A DNA stretch of 64,000 nucleotides, taken from positions 1 to 64,000 of the forward strand of contig JABAYY010000052.1 in NCBI GenBank assembly GCA_018608765.1, read 5' to 3'. The translations under genes and the position numbers were made by a program. The notes under the pieces are model-generated. The model was given only the letters and a program-made list of their open reading frames with translations, made no database searches and had not been told where the DNA came from. Shown in pieces: positions 10,974 to 19,842 of this stretch; within the stretch, counting starts at the first letter, position 1, and every line of letters begins with the position of its first letter. Origin of the DNA: Flavobacteriaceae bacterium. Its GTDB lineage: Bacteria > Bacteroidota > Bacteroidia > Flavobacteriales > Flavobacteriaceae.

Positions 10974-11474
10974 TCATAAATTAAATTCAACCCCAAAACA
11001 AATCGAACTGAATGCATTACCATCTACTCGTATATCTTTGTAACTAACATATAAATCAAAGGACTTATCAAGGTGGTAATACATTTTAGGAGCATAGGTA
11101 AATCCGCCAGAATTTCCATCTGGACTTAAACCAAAGGCATAACCAAAGTCCAAAGACAGTGCTGTTTTCGCTGTAGCATTAAACCGAAAGGTTGCATTTA
11201 ATGGCAAAAACCCGGCGTCATCAACTTTTAAACTTAAGCCTTGTGCTTCGAAAGAATCTCCCACAAAATGAGAATACCCAGAAACAACCCCTAGTTGAAC
11301 TTGGTTGCTAATATCCCATAAATAAACAAATTCAAAATTTACATTAACGTTATAGCCTTCTGAAACATCTCCAACAGGGATTCCTAAACTTAAATTAGAT
11401 TTGAGCTCTTGGGCATTTGAAGTTAAAAGAGATACAATTGTGAAGGCTGTAAAAAGAATTTTATTCATGATCAT
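10974..11474 (-). CDS. Outer-membrane beta-barrel protein
   Basis: Signal peptide ending SNAQ, beta-barrel-like repeats, FGVEFNL C-terminus. Confidence 0.7.
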   Translation of the reverse strand: MIMNKILFTAFTIVSLLTSNAQELKSNLSLGIPVGDVSEGYNVNVNFEFVYLWDISNQVQLGVVSGYSHFVGDSFEAQGLSLKVDDAGFLPLNATFRFNATAKTALSLDFGYAFGLSPDGNSGGFTYAPKMYYHLDKSFDLYVSYKDIRVDGNAFSSICFGVEFNL

Positions 11475-11495
11475 TTTTGATGGTATAATTTATTG

Positions 11496-11503
11496 CAAAA
11501 ATA
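11496..11503 (-). promoter_or_regulatory. Candidate -7 box TATTTTTG
   Basis: TAnnTTTG motif upstream of the 11474 ATG. Confidence 0.4.
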
Positions 11504-11562
11504 AACAAATTTTTAAATAAAATTTTATTTAAAAATAGTAAAAACATGAAAACAATTTGCAT

Positions 11563-11590
11563 AAAAAAAGGAGCCAAATGGCTCCTTTTA
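11563..11590. terminator. Terminator downstream of the 11611-12198 gene
   Basis: AAAAAAAGGAGCCAAATGGCTCCTTTTA hairpin. Confidence 0.8.
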
Positions 11591-11610
11591 AATCGTTATG
11601 ATTGGTAAAA

Positions 11611-12198
11611 TTATAGTCTGAAACCTAATCTGAAATTAGCAGATAAATTATGACCTAAACCATAAGTAGTATCACCTGCGTCTCCACCTTTAGCATCTAC
11701 ATCAAGACCAAAACCAAATTCAGTTCCAATGTAAACCTTAGGAATGATGTAGTAATCAGCTCCAACAAATACACCAGCAGCAAGACCAAAGTCTACGTCA
11801 TCTCCACCAATGTTCTCTATTTTAAGGCCACCTTGGTAACCCCAAAAAGTAGAAAGTCTTTCAGCACCAGCTAAATGGTTTTCAATACCGTATCCAAATG
11901 TAGCGTTAACAATTGTGTCATCACCTTCAACATCAGATCCATTTAATTCAAAGCTTCCAAACATTCTAACAGCTTTAGAGTCATCCTTGAATCTTCTCAT
12001 CATTACAGCGATTGTTTCGCCACCAAGATTTTCTTGAGCATCTCCAAATTGAGAACCACCTTGTAGGTTAGGAGTAAAATGCATTTCAAAAGCAGTTTCT
12101 CCAGCAGATGGCTTGTTAAATGTTCCTGCATCCGTTGTAATTTGAGCAGAACCAAAGCTAAATGTCAATAAAGCTGTAAAAAGTAATAAATTTTTCAT
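11611..12198 (-). CDS. Outer-membrane protein, beta-barrel-like
   Basis: Signal peptide LLTFSFGSAQ; Gly/aromatic beta-strand pattern; NFRLGFRL C-terminus. Confidence 0.7.
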   Translation of the reverse strand: MKNLLLFTALLTFSFGSAQITTDAGTFNKPSAGETAFEMHFTPNLQGGSQFGDAQENLGGETIAVMMRRFKDDSKAVRMFGSFELNGSDVEGDDTIVNATFGYGIENHLAGAERLSTFWGYQGGLKIENIGGDDVDFGLAAGVFVGADYYIIPKVYIGTEFGFGLDVDAKGGDAGDTTYGLGHNLSANFRLGFRL

Positions 12199-12228
12199 AA
12201 TTTTTAGTTTTGTTAATTAATTATAATG

Positions 12229-12236
12229 CAAAAATA
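12229..12236 (-). promoter_or_regulatory. Candidate -7 box TATTTTTG
   Basis: TAnnTTTG motif upstream of the 12198 ATG. Confidence 0.4.
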
Positions 12237-12453
12237 AACAAAAAAAATATAAATTCAATTTATTAATTAAAAATATTGACACATAATACAAGCTGAAAAG
12301 TTTATTAAATGATTAATAACAGATTAAATTAGCTCTTTTCACACATATCTAGACCCCTTATAAATTAATTCATTTATCATTTAACTTGAATAAATAGTTA
12401 AACAAACTAAATAATAAATTGACATATATTAGTCAATAAATTGAGGGTTGAAT

Positions 12454-12492
12454 AAAAAAGCCTTTACAGAATTACACTGTAAAGGCTTTATA
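12454..12492. terminator. Terminator downstream of the frameshifted barrel gene
   Basis: AAAAAAGCCTTTACAGAATTACACTGTAAAGGCTTTAT, long stem plus T-rich tail. Confidence 0.8.
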
Positions 12493-12510
12493 TGAGAAAT
12501 TTAAAAAAAA

Positions 12511-13039
12511 TTAAAAGGCGTAACCTATTCCTAATCCGAATTTAGGTAATAAGCCATCTAAAGTTTATACTGGTTACATCGCCTGTGTTGTTAACTGACT
12601 TGTAAATCCCACCAGCATTCACATCTATTGTAAAACTTCCTAACATCCATTGGTGCCCAACGAGAAGACCTCCACCAAAAGAGGAAACACCACCGCTTTT
12701 TCCAGATTCTTCTAAAGTCGTGCTGTAATAATTGATAACGGGTGCAACATACCATCCTCTTGGCGCATTTGAAACCGATGATAGGTAAAACTTATATTTT
12801 GCCTCTCCTCCTATGGTGTTCACATCTGTATCGTTTGATAAGGTAGCTAGGGAACCTGTTACTTTTTTGTAGCTCAAAGACAATTCAAAAGCGGATTTTT
12901 CATTAACAACACGCTCATATGAAAACTGAACATTGTCAAACAAAAATCCTAACAGATCTACTTTAGCAATATTTTTTTGGGCTTGAATACTTGACATTGC
13001 AAAGAATGCGAATATTGTAATTAATGCTATTTTATTCAT
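12511..13039 (-). pseudogene. Outer-membrane beta-barrel protein with a probable 3' frameshift (listed ORF stops at 12542)
   Basis: Listed ORF ends ...VTSINFRWLIT*; the alternative frame from about 12559 continues DGLLPKFGLGIGYAF* with stop at 12511-12513, a canonical barrel C-terminus ending in Phe. Confidence 0.7.
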
Positions 13040-13076
13040 AATAGATTTGGGTTTAAATTAATACTATTTAAGTTAT

Positions 13077-13084
13077 CAAATATA
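13077..13084 (-). promoter_or_regulatory. Candidate -7 box TATATTTG
   Basis: TAnnTTTG motif inside an intergenic block shared with 13765-13772. Confidence 0.5.
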
Positions 13085-13173
13085 TTACAAAAAACAGTTA
13101 AAAAAAAGCCATCAACAGATATGAAAACTTAGTACTTAAAAACTGTTTAACCAAAAATAATGATAAATTAAAC

Positions 13174-13208
13174 AAAAAAAAAGGAGCCAAAATAGCTCCT
13201 TTTTTTTG
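13174..13208. terminator. Terminator downstream of the 13226-13729 gene
   Basis: AAAAAAAAAGGAGCCAAAATAGCTCCTTTTTTTT. Confidence 0.85.
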
Positions 13209-13225
13209 TAATCAAGTTGGAAAGA

Positions 13226-13729
13226 TTAGAAGTGCAAAGCAAAACCAATGTTTAATTGAAATAAGTTTTCCGTAGAAAATTTATCATTCATTGTTACATT
13301 GTAACGCAACCCAGGCTCTAAAGAAACATTTGAACCGAGGAAAATTGCATAACCAGCACCAATTCCTACCCATGAAGGATTTTCAATAGCATCTTTGACT
13401 GAAGCTCCAGTATAATCAAGAGTTAAAGGAATATTTCCCATTAGATAATACTTTGCTCCTAAACGATAAGAGAAAGTATTAGAATCTGTAAAAGAATTAG
13501 AAGCATATCCCAATCCTACTTTGATTGCTAAGTCATCCATGATGAAATAGCCTCCATCAACTCCTAAGGAGTACGCTGTTTCGCCGTCATAAGATTGTAA
13601 TGAAAAAGAAGTTGTTCCCACCATTTGATTGGCTATATTGGTTTCAATTAATAAACTTCCTTTTTCAGTTTGTGCAGTAACAGTTGTTAAAGCAAATACA
13701 GCTGCTGCTGTAAGTAATAATTTTTTCAT
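13226..13729 (-). CDS. Outer-membrane beta-barrel protein
   Basis: MKKLLLTAAAVFALTTVTAQ signal; barrel repeats; LNIGFALHF C-terminus. Confidence 0.78.
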   Translation of the reverse strand: MKKLLLTAAAVFALTTVTAQTEKGSLLIETNIANQMVGTTSFSLQSYDGETAYSLGVDGGYFIMDDLAIKVGLGYASNSFTDSNTFSYRLGAKYYLMGNIPLTLDYTGASVKDAIENPSWVGIGAGYAIFLGSNVSLEPGLRYNVTMNDKFSTENLFQLNIGFALHF

Positions 13730-13764
13730 AATAGATTTAGGTTTTTATATGATTTATAATACGG

Positions 13765-13772
13765 CAAATATA
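13765..13772 (-). promoter_or_regulatory. Candidate -7 box TATATTTG
   Basis: TAnnTTTG motif upstream of the 13729 ATG, identical context to 13077-13084. Confidence 0.5.
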
Positions 13773-13861
13773 TTACAAAAAACAATAAAAAAAAAGGTCT
13801 CAACAGATATGAATGGTGTGTCATAAAAAACTGTTTAACTAATAATATTAAAAAATTAAAC

Positions 13862-13892
13862 AAAAAAAAGGAGCCTAATGGCTCCTTTTTAA
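13862..13892. terminator. Terminator downstream of the 13910-14944 gene
   Basis: AAAAAAAAGGAGCCTAATGGCTCCTTTTTAAA. Confidence 0.85.
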
Positions 13893-13909
13893 ATATTGTT
13901 ATGTGTTTG

Positions 13910-14944
13910 TTAGAACGAATACACGGCAGCTAACACAAAAGATGATAAAGTATTAGAATGGTTTAAATCATTGTCCATAAAAGTTGCAGCTTCACTTGCT
14001 GAATCTAATCTGAATTCTGGCTTAATCATTAAGTTACCTACTGAATAGTTTCCTGTTAAAGTCACTGCAAATACATCTGCATCTCCTTTAAAATCGTAAG
14101 CACCAATTCCACCAGCACCACCTTCAGTTTCAACAAAATATTCAGCTCTTAACCCTACAGAAAATTTTTCTGAAGTCGCTAATTGAGGATACAATGCTAC
14201 ACCTGCAAAACTAGTGTCAATATCGATGTCGTCAGTCGCATCGTAGTATGCTGCATTAATTCCTAAGAAAAATGAATCTGAAAAATCAATACCACCAGTA
14301 AAATCTACTTCGTAAGCACCTTGAGAAGCTAAGTAATTTAAGTACTGCCCCTTGAATCCAAACTGAATTCCAACAGCATAGTCTCCTGTAGGATTGTATT
14401 CAGTTAAATCTGTAGGATTCATAATAGCTGTCATTAAAGTTAACTCATCACCAAAATCAAAATCAGCTTTTATACCTGTATGACTGAACGGTCCATAAGA
14501 AAATAAATACGATGTACTGTAGTTAAAGTTTCCTACTGGAGAAATAACCTCATACCCTAAAAAAGTATTGAAATTACCCATTGTTAGGGTCACTTTTTCA
14601 CTTACATTCCAGTAAGCGTATAATTGATTGATAATGTCTGCAGAATTTGAGTTCATAGGAGATGCAAAAACAGCATCTGTTCCTCTAGGTCCAAAAACCA
14701 AATCAGCAACAACTCCTACATTAGAAGCCTCATAGCTAGCAACAATATTTGCCATTCCTAATGAGAATCCTGAAAGGTTTGCAAATGAAGATCCTGGTGC
14801 AATTGCATTCTCGTCATTTGGAGCATCTAAATTTGCTCTGTAATATGCGTCAACAGACCCACTAAAAGACAACTTTGGCTCTTCTTCTTGTCCGAATGTA
14901 AGTCCTACAACGGCAAGAGATAATAAAGTAATTAATTTTTTCAT
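13910..14944 (-). CDS. Outer-membrane porin, BBP2-like beta-barrel
   Basis: Start reassigned to 14944 (MKKLITLLSLAVVGLTFGQ signal peptide; the ORF-track N-terminal extension overlaps the promoter box); SFSGSVDAYYRANLD..., C-terminal LAAVYSF. Confidence 0.78.
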   Translation of the reverse strand: MKKLITLLSLAVVGLTFGQEEEPKLSFSGSVDAYYRANLDAPNDENAIAPGSSFANLSGFSLGMANIVASYEASNVGVVADLVFGPRGTDAVFASPMNSNSADIINQLYAYWNVSEKVTLTMGNFNTFLGYEVISPVGNFNYSTSYLFSYGPFSHTGIKADFDFGDELTLMTAIMNPTDLTEYNPTGDYAVGIQFGFKGQYLNYLASQGAYEVDFTGGIDFSDSFFLGINAAYYDATDDIDIDTSFAGVALYPQLATSEKFSVGLRAEYFVETEGGAGGIGAYDFKGDADVFAVTLTGNYSVGNLMIKPEFRLDSASEAATFMDNDLNHSNTLSSFVLAAVYSF

Positions 14945-14973
14945 AATTATTATTTTGTTTAATATTGAAGCTG

Positions 14974-14981
14974 CAAATTTA
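14974..14981 (-). promoter_or_regulatory. Candidate -7 box TAAATTTG
   Basis: TAnnTTTG motif about 30 bp upstream of the 14944 start. Confidence 0.45.
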
Positions 14982-15174
14982 AACAAAATAATAATTCAAA
15001 ACCTACATATAATTACTTTAATCGTGAAAAACATACACTTTATGGGGCTTTTAAGAAGAGGATTTCAAGACTTAAATACAGTCAAAACGCATAAAAAACA
15101 CTAAAATCAATTAAATGTTACTATAATTTTTGTAATATCGTTGTCATAATTATTCAATTCTTTAATACAACACT

Positions 15175-16680
15175 ATGAAACTAAAAATCACGCTTTTACT
15201 ATTTATATTAATTTCGAACCAAAACATTGGTCAGTCTCAAAATCAAAAGACCTATGCTTCTAGCATTACTGCTGAAGAATTAAAAGAAAAACTTTACATC
15301 TATGCCTCTGATGAATTTGAAGGCAGAGAAACAGGCGATAAGGGTCAAAAAATAGCCGTAGAGTATTTGAAAGAGATTTATAAAAAACTTGGAGTCAAAG
15401 CAGCTAAAGCGGACGGAAATTATTTTCAGAACGTTCCCTTGGTATTGGTAAACCCTCCAAAAGTATCTATAAAAACTGATGAAAATTCATTTAACTATTA
15501 TGAAGACTTTATAAGTATTAGTGATGCAAAAACAGATTTTATAGATTCTAAAGATATTGTAGTGGTTGGTTATGGAATTAAGGATGCACGCTATGATGAT
15601 TATGAGGATTTAGATGTGACTGATAAGATTGTAGTGGCTATTGCTGGAGAACCAAAAAATGAAGATGACACCTATCTTATTAGTGGGTCTAAAAGTATTT
15701 CTAAGTGGTCAAACGGGCGTCAGGAATTAAGTTCAAAACGTAATGCAGCCAAAGAGCTTGGTGCAAAAGCATTCTTCCTGATTAATGAATCCTTATTTAA
15801 GCGTTATGCTACTTACTATAAGTCACGTGACCAACGCGAAGGTGAAAGCAATTTAGCTTTAGATGTGAGTGAAAAATCTATGTATGGTTTTCTTGTGAGT
15901 GAATCAATGGGAGCTGTTTTATTAAAAACAAACAGTCTGAAAATTGATTTTAATCAGGTAAATGAAACTGTTGTTTCTGAAAATGTTGCAGCCATGATTA
16001 AAGGAAGTGAAAAACCTGATGAATATATAATTCTCTCAGCACATTTAGATCATGTAGGCATGCACGATGGTGAAGTTTTTAATGGTGCCGACGATGATGG
16101 CTCTGGTACTGTTGCTATTTTGGAAATAGCAGAAGCCTTAAAAAGTGCTCAAGAAAATGGTGAAGGACCTAAACGCTCTGTGATTTTCTTACACGTAACA
16201 GGTGAAGAAAAAGGCTTGTTAGGTTCACAATATTATACAGACTACGACCCCATTGTACCGTTATCTCAAACAGTTGCTAATTTAAATATTGATATGATTG
16301 GACGTACAGATCCAAAAAGGAAAGAAGGGAAACGCAATTACATCTATCTTATTGGAAGTGATAAATTAAGTACTGATTTACATAACCTCTCTGAAGAAGT
16401 GAATACAAAATACACTAATATTGAATTGGATTACACCTATAATGATGAAAACGACCCCAATCGTTTTTACTACCGTTCTGATCATTATAATTTTGCTAAA
16501 AACAATATTCCTATCATATTTTATTTTAATGGGACTCATGCAGATTATCACAAAGCAACGGATACTCCAGATAAGATTGAATACGACTTACTTGAAAACA
16601 GAACACGTCTAGTTTTTTACACTGCGTGGGAATTAGCAAATAGAGACGATGCGGTAAGAGTTGATAAGGCTGTAGAATAA
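15175..16680 (+). CDS. Secreted M28 family zinc peptidase
   Basis: Signal peptide; LSAHLDHVGMHDGEVFNGADDDGSGTVAILEIAEAL, VTGEEKGLLGSQYY. Confidence 0.88.
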   Translation: MKLKITLLLFILISNQNIGQSQNQKTYASSITAEELKEKLYIYASDEFEGRETGDKGQKIAVEYLKEIYKKLGVKAAKADGNYFQNVPLVLVNPPKVSIKTDENSFNYYEDFISISDAKTDFIDSKDIVVVGYGIKDARYDDYEDLDVTDKIVVAIAGEPKNEDDTYLISGSKSISKWSNGRQELSSKRNAAKELGAKAFFLINESLFKRYATYYKSRDQREGESNLALDVSEKSMYGFLVSESMGAVLLKTNSLKIDFNQVNETVVSENVAAMIKGSEKPDEYIILSAHLDHVGMHDGEVFNGADDDGSGTVAILEIAEALKSAQENGEGPKRSVIFLHVTGEEKGLLGSQYYTDYDPIVPLSQTVANLNIDMIGRTDPKRKEGKRNYIYLIGSDKLSTDLHNLSEEVNTKYTNIELDYTYNDENDPNRFYYRSDHYNFAKNNIPIIFYFNGTHADYHKATDTPDKIEYDLLENRTRLVFYTAWELANRDDAVRVDKAVE

Positions 16681-16702
16681 TCCTTCTTAACTGATACAAA
16701 CA

Positions 16703-16735
16703 AAAAAAGCTTCTCTATATAGAGAAGCTTTTGTT
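16703..16735. terminator. Bidirectional terminator between the M28 peptidase and tRNA-His
   Basis: AAAAGCTTCTCTATATAGAGAAGCTTTTG near-perfect palindrome flanked by A/T runs. Confidence 0.85.
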
Positions 16736-16739
16736 TTTG

Positions 16740-16814
16740 GGTGGAAGACCGGGTTCGAACCGGCGACCCTTGGTACCACAAACCAATGCTCTAACCAGCT
16801 GAGCTACAACCACC
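16740..16814 (-). tRNA. tRNA-His (anticodon GTG), including G-1 and discriminator C73
   Basis: Reverse complement GGTGGTTGTAGCTCAGCTGGTTAGAGCATTGGTTTGTGGTACCAAGGGTCGCCGGTTCGAACCCGGTCTTCCACC; TTGGT/ACCAA anticodon stem with GTG. Confidence 0.93.
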
Positions 16815-16882
16815 GTTTGGCATTCAAATAATGCGTGTGCAAATGTATAGTATTTAGTATTTTATACAAACCTTTTTTTATA

Positions 16883-17605
16883 TTATTTTAAGTCAAATAA
16901 CGAATCTATCGCAGGAAGCCTTTCTACATTAAAACCTTCAGCATAGTCTACACCAACCAAACGCCCAAGATCAGCCGCCCTATAACGAATGCTATCTACA
17001 AAGTTTTTTGAGGAAATAGGAGTTTCAGGTGCCTGACTACTAGGGTCATAGAATTGCGATGCATAGGCTAAAACAGATGCCATTTTTTGATCGATGTGCA
17101 AACTAATATCCACCACAAAATCTGGTTTGAGGGATTTCCATTGAATATAATGATAGATAGATTTTGGACGCCAAGGCGCTTGTAAATCATTTTTTTCTTC
17201 AGAATGAGTCTCAATTTTAACCAATCCGCTTAAAAAACAAGCATCACTCACTAGCTTACTCGCCTTTCCATGGTCTGTATGACGGTCGTCAACGGCATTA
17301 CAAACGACAATTTCAGGACGGTATTGACGTATTTTTTTTATAATTTCTAATTGATGAATTTTATCATTCATTATAAAACCATCAGAAAAATTTAGATTTT
17401 CTCTAAATGACACCCCTAATATTTCGGCCGCACGTGCAGCTTCTAACTTTCGAGTGTCTGCGGTACCTCTAGTGCCTAATTCGCCTTTTGTTAAATCTAT
17501 AATACCAACGGTTTTCCCGTTTTGAATTTCTTTATAAATTGTACCGCCACAGCTTAATTCTACATCGTCTGGATGGGCACCAAAAGCTAGGATATCTATT
17601 TTCAT
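16883..17605 (-). CDS. bshB1: Bacillithiol biosynthesis deacetylase BshB1 (PIG-L family)
   Basis: MKIDILAFGAHPDDVELSCGGTIYKEIQNGKTVGIIDLTKGELGTRGTADTRKLEAARAAEILG; start chosen at 17605. Confidence 0.9.
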   Translation of the reverse strand: MKIDILAFGAHPDDVELSCGGTIYKEIQNGKTVGIIDLTKGELGTRGTADTRKLEAARAAEILGVSFRENLNFSDGFIMNDKIHQLEIIKKIRQYRPEIVVCNAVDDRHTDHGKASKLVSDACFLSGLVKIETHSEEKNDLQAPWRPKSIYHYIQWKSLKPDFVVDISLHIDQKMASVLAYASQFYDPSSQAPETPISSKNFVDSIRYRAADLGRLVGVDYAEGFNVERLPAIDSLFDLK

Positions 17606-17609
17606 AAAC

Positions 17610-18770
17610 TTATTTTTTAAGATTGCTTGCAGAAATGGCCTGCTCAATATCCTTAATTAAATCTTTAGCAGTTTCTATTCCAACAGAAAAACGAATTAAT
17701 TGATCTGTAATTCCTTGTGCCGCTTGGTCTGACACAGAAAGTAATGAATGAGAGGTTTTAGATGGCAATAACATAGTACTTTCAACTCCAGCCAAACTCA
17801 TTGAGGGCTTGATGAGTGTTAAAGCCTTAAGAAATTTTTCGGAGTCAAAACGATACTTCAATTCAAAAGACAACATCGCTCCATACCCTTTCATTTGAAT
17901 TTTAGCCAAGCTATGATATTCACTAGACTTTAACCCAGGATAATATACGGTTTTTATAGCTGCGTGTTTTTCTAAATATTTGGCCAATCGTTTTGCATTG
18001 CGTTGTTGGGCTTTTACGCGTATGCCTAAAGTTTTCATACTCCTTTCTAGTAACCAAACAGTATAATCACTTAAATTACCCCCAAAATCTTTTGCTAAAT
18101 CCCAAATCTTATCCATAATTTCTTGAGAAGAGGCTACGGCTCCAGCACTTATATCACTATGACCTCCAAAGTACTTAGTAGCACTATGGATTACAATATC
18201 AATCCCTAAATCAATTGGATTTTGAATGATTGGAGATGCAAACGTATTGTCAGCAGCTGTAATGATTTGATGGTTTTTAGCCAATTTAGCAATCGCAAAT
18301 ATATCGACCAGTTTTAATAAGGGATTAGAAGGGGTTTCAATATAAATTAGTTTAGTGTTCGGTTGAATACACTCTTTAAATGATTCTGGAGATAAATCTT
18401 TTGTAAAGCAATACTCAATTCCGTAACTCGTAAAATGCGATTCAATAAAATTTCGAGTTCCGCCATAAATATCATTTTGAATCACAGCATGATCCCCCGA
18501 TTTTAAGAAGGTTAAAAGCGTTGCAGAAATAGCTGCCATTCCTGATCCAAAAATCATGGCAGCTTCCGCATGTTCCAAAGCTGCAATTTTTTTTGAGAGA
18601 TGCTCCTGATTAGGAGTGTTAAAATAACGCGGATACCGTTTTGTATCAACATCCATAAAATCAAATGAAGTTGACATATAAAGTGGAGAAACACTCCCTT
18701 TGAAAGTCTTATCTTCAATGGACCCTGAATGGGTGCAAATGGTATTTAATCCTGGTTTATTAGAGTTCAT
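17610..18770 (-). CDS. Trans-sulfuration PLP enzyme (cystathionine gamma-synthase/lyase-like)
   Basis: ALEHAEAAMIFGSGMAAISATLL, HSATKYFGGHSDISAGAV PLP lysine context, SLAGVESTMLLPSKTSH. Confidence 0.88.
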   Translation of the reverse strand: MNSNKPGLNTICTHSGSIEDKTFKGSVSPLYMSTSFDFMDVDTKRYPRYFNTPNQEHLSKKIAALEHAEAAMIFGSGMAAISATLLTFLKSGDHAVIQNDIYGGTRNFIESHFTSYGIEYCFTKDLSPESFKECIQPNTKLIYIETPSNPLLKLVDIFAIAKLAKNHQIITAADNTFASPIIQNPIDLGIDIVIHSATKYFGGHSDISAGAVASSQEIMDKIWDLAKDFGGNLSDYTVWLLERSMKTLGIRVKAQQRNAKRLAKYLEKHAAIKTVYYPGLKSSEYHSLAKIQMKGYGAMLSFELKYRFDSEKFLKALTLIKPSMSLAGVESTMLLPSKTSHSLLSVSDQAAQGITDQLIRFSVGIETAKDLIKDIEQAISASNLKK

Positions 18771-18888
18771 AATAGCTGATTAAGGGTTCTATTACTACCT
18801 GTCAATATCATTAAATTGTTTTATGAGTACAAACGCCCATATTACAACACAAAGGGATACAAAAATGGAAAAAAATAGGACGAAGTTG

Positions 18889-19083
18889 TTAGCGGTCAAG
18901 ACGGAAAAGTTTAAAGAATATCATTAGACCTAAAAGCATTGGTGCCCAGATCCCTACAAAAATACCATGCAACTCCTCACCTGTCATAAACAAGTATTCA
19001 GAAACACAGATGATTACTGCACACAATGCCAGTAATAAAATATTAGTGAGTCCAAGTTTTTTTAAAAATTTCATTGGTGTCAT
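18889..19083 (-). CDS. Small two-TM membrane protein, unknown function
   Basis: 64 aa, hydrophobic LGLTNILLLALCAVIICVSEYLF and WAPMLLGLMIFFKLF. Confidence 0.55.
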   Translation of the reverse strand: MTPMKFLKKLGLTNILLLALCAVIICVSEYLFMTGEELHGIFVGIWAPMLLGLMIFFKLFRLDR

Positions 19084-19180
19084 TTATTTAATTCGAAAAT
19101 ATAAAAAATTTGTTATTTATTATCAGTTTATCACTAAAATCTAATAGACTCTATTTATTATCTTCGTAAAAAAAATTAGA

Positions 19181-19840
19181 ATGTTAAAAGCAGTACTTTT
19201 TGATATGGATGGCGTCATTGTAGATACCGAACCTTTACACCACAAAGCCTACAAGATGATGTTTGACGATGTGGGGATTGAAGTGTCAGATGCGATGTAC
19301 CGAAGTTTTACGGGACAGTCCACAAGAGGTATCTGTGAATTTCTTTGCAATCACTTTGAATTAACTCTTGAACCTATTGTCTTAGAAAAGGGCAAACGGG
19401 CGCATTTTACGAAGTTGTTTTTTGAAGACCCCGATCTTCAACTTCTCGAAGGTGTGGAGGATCTCATCAAAAACTATCATGCAAACGGATTAACTTTAGT
19501 CCTAGCCTCTTCTGCATCAATGTTTACTATTAATAATGTAATGAAACGTTTTAATCTAGACCCCTATTTTAAAGACAAATTGAGCGGTGCCGATCTAAAA
19601 GCATCCAAACCACACCCCGAAATATTTATCAAAGCCGCAAAAGCTGCAGGAGTTTCTAATTCGGAATGTTTTGTCATTGAAGATTCCACCAATGGAATTA
19701 TTGCAGCAAAAGAGGCAGATATATTTTGTGTAGCTTACAAAAGTGTACATTCTAAGGACCAAGATTACACGAGAGCCGACATGCTTATTTCAGATTATCA
19801 AGACATTTGTTTTGATAAAATTAAATCGAGTTTTAATTAA
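19181..19840 (+). CDS. HAD superfamily hydrolase (beta-phosphoglucomutase-like)
   Basis: VLFDMDGVIVDTEPLHHKAY, LVLASSASMFTI, KPHPEIFIKAAKAAG, VIEDSTNGIIAAKEA. Confidence 0.9.
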   Translation: MLKAVLFDMDGVIVDTEPLHHKAYKMMFDDVGIEVSDAMYRSFTGQSTRGICEFLCNHFELTLEPIVLEKGKRAHFTKLFFEDPDLQLLEGVEDLIKNYHANGLTLVLASSASMFTINNVMKRFNLDPYFKDKLSGADLKASKPHPEIFIKAAKAAGVSNSECFVIEDSTNGIIAAKEADIFCVAYKSVHSKDQDYTRADMLISDYQDICFDKIKSSFN

Positions 19841-19842
19841 GA

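Noticed and set aside
12199-12453. Gap of about 250 bp tested for a hidden gene or ncRNA
   Set aside because: Very AT-rich with no convincing ORF or recognisable RNA structure apart from the flanking terminator and promoter box.
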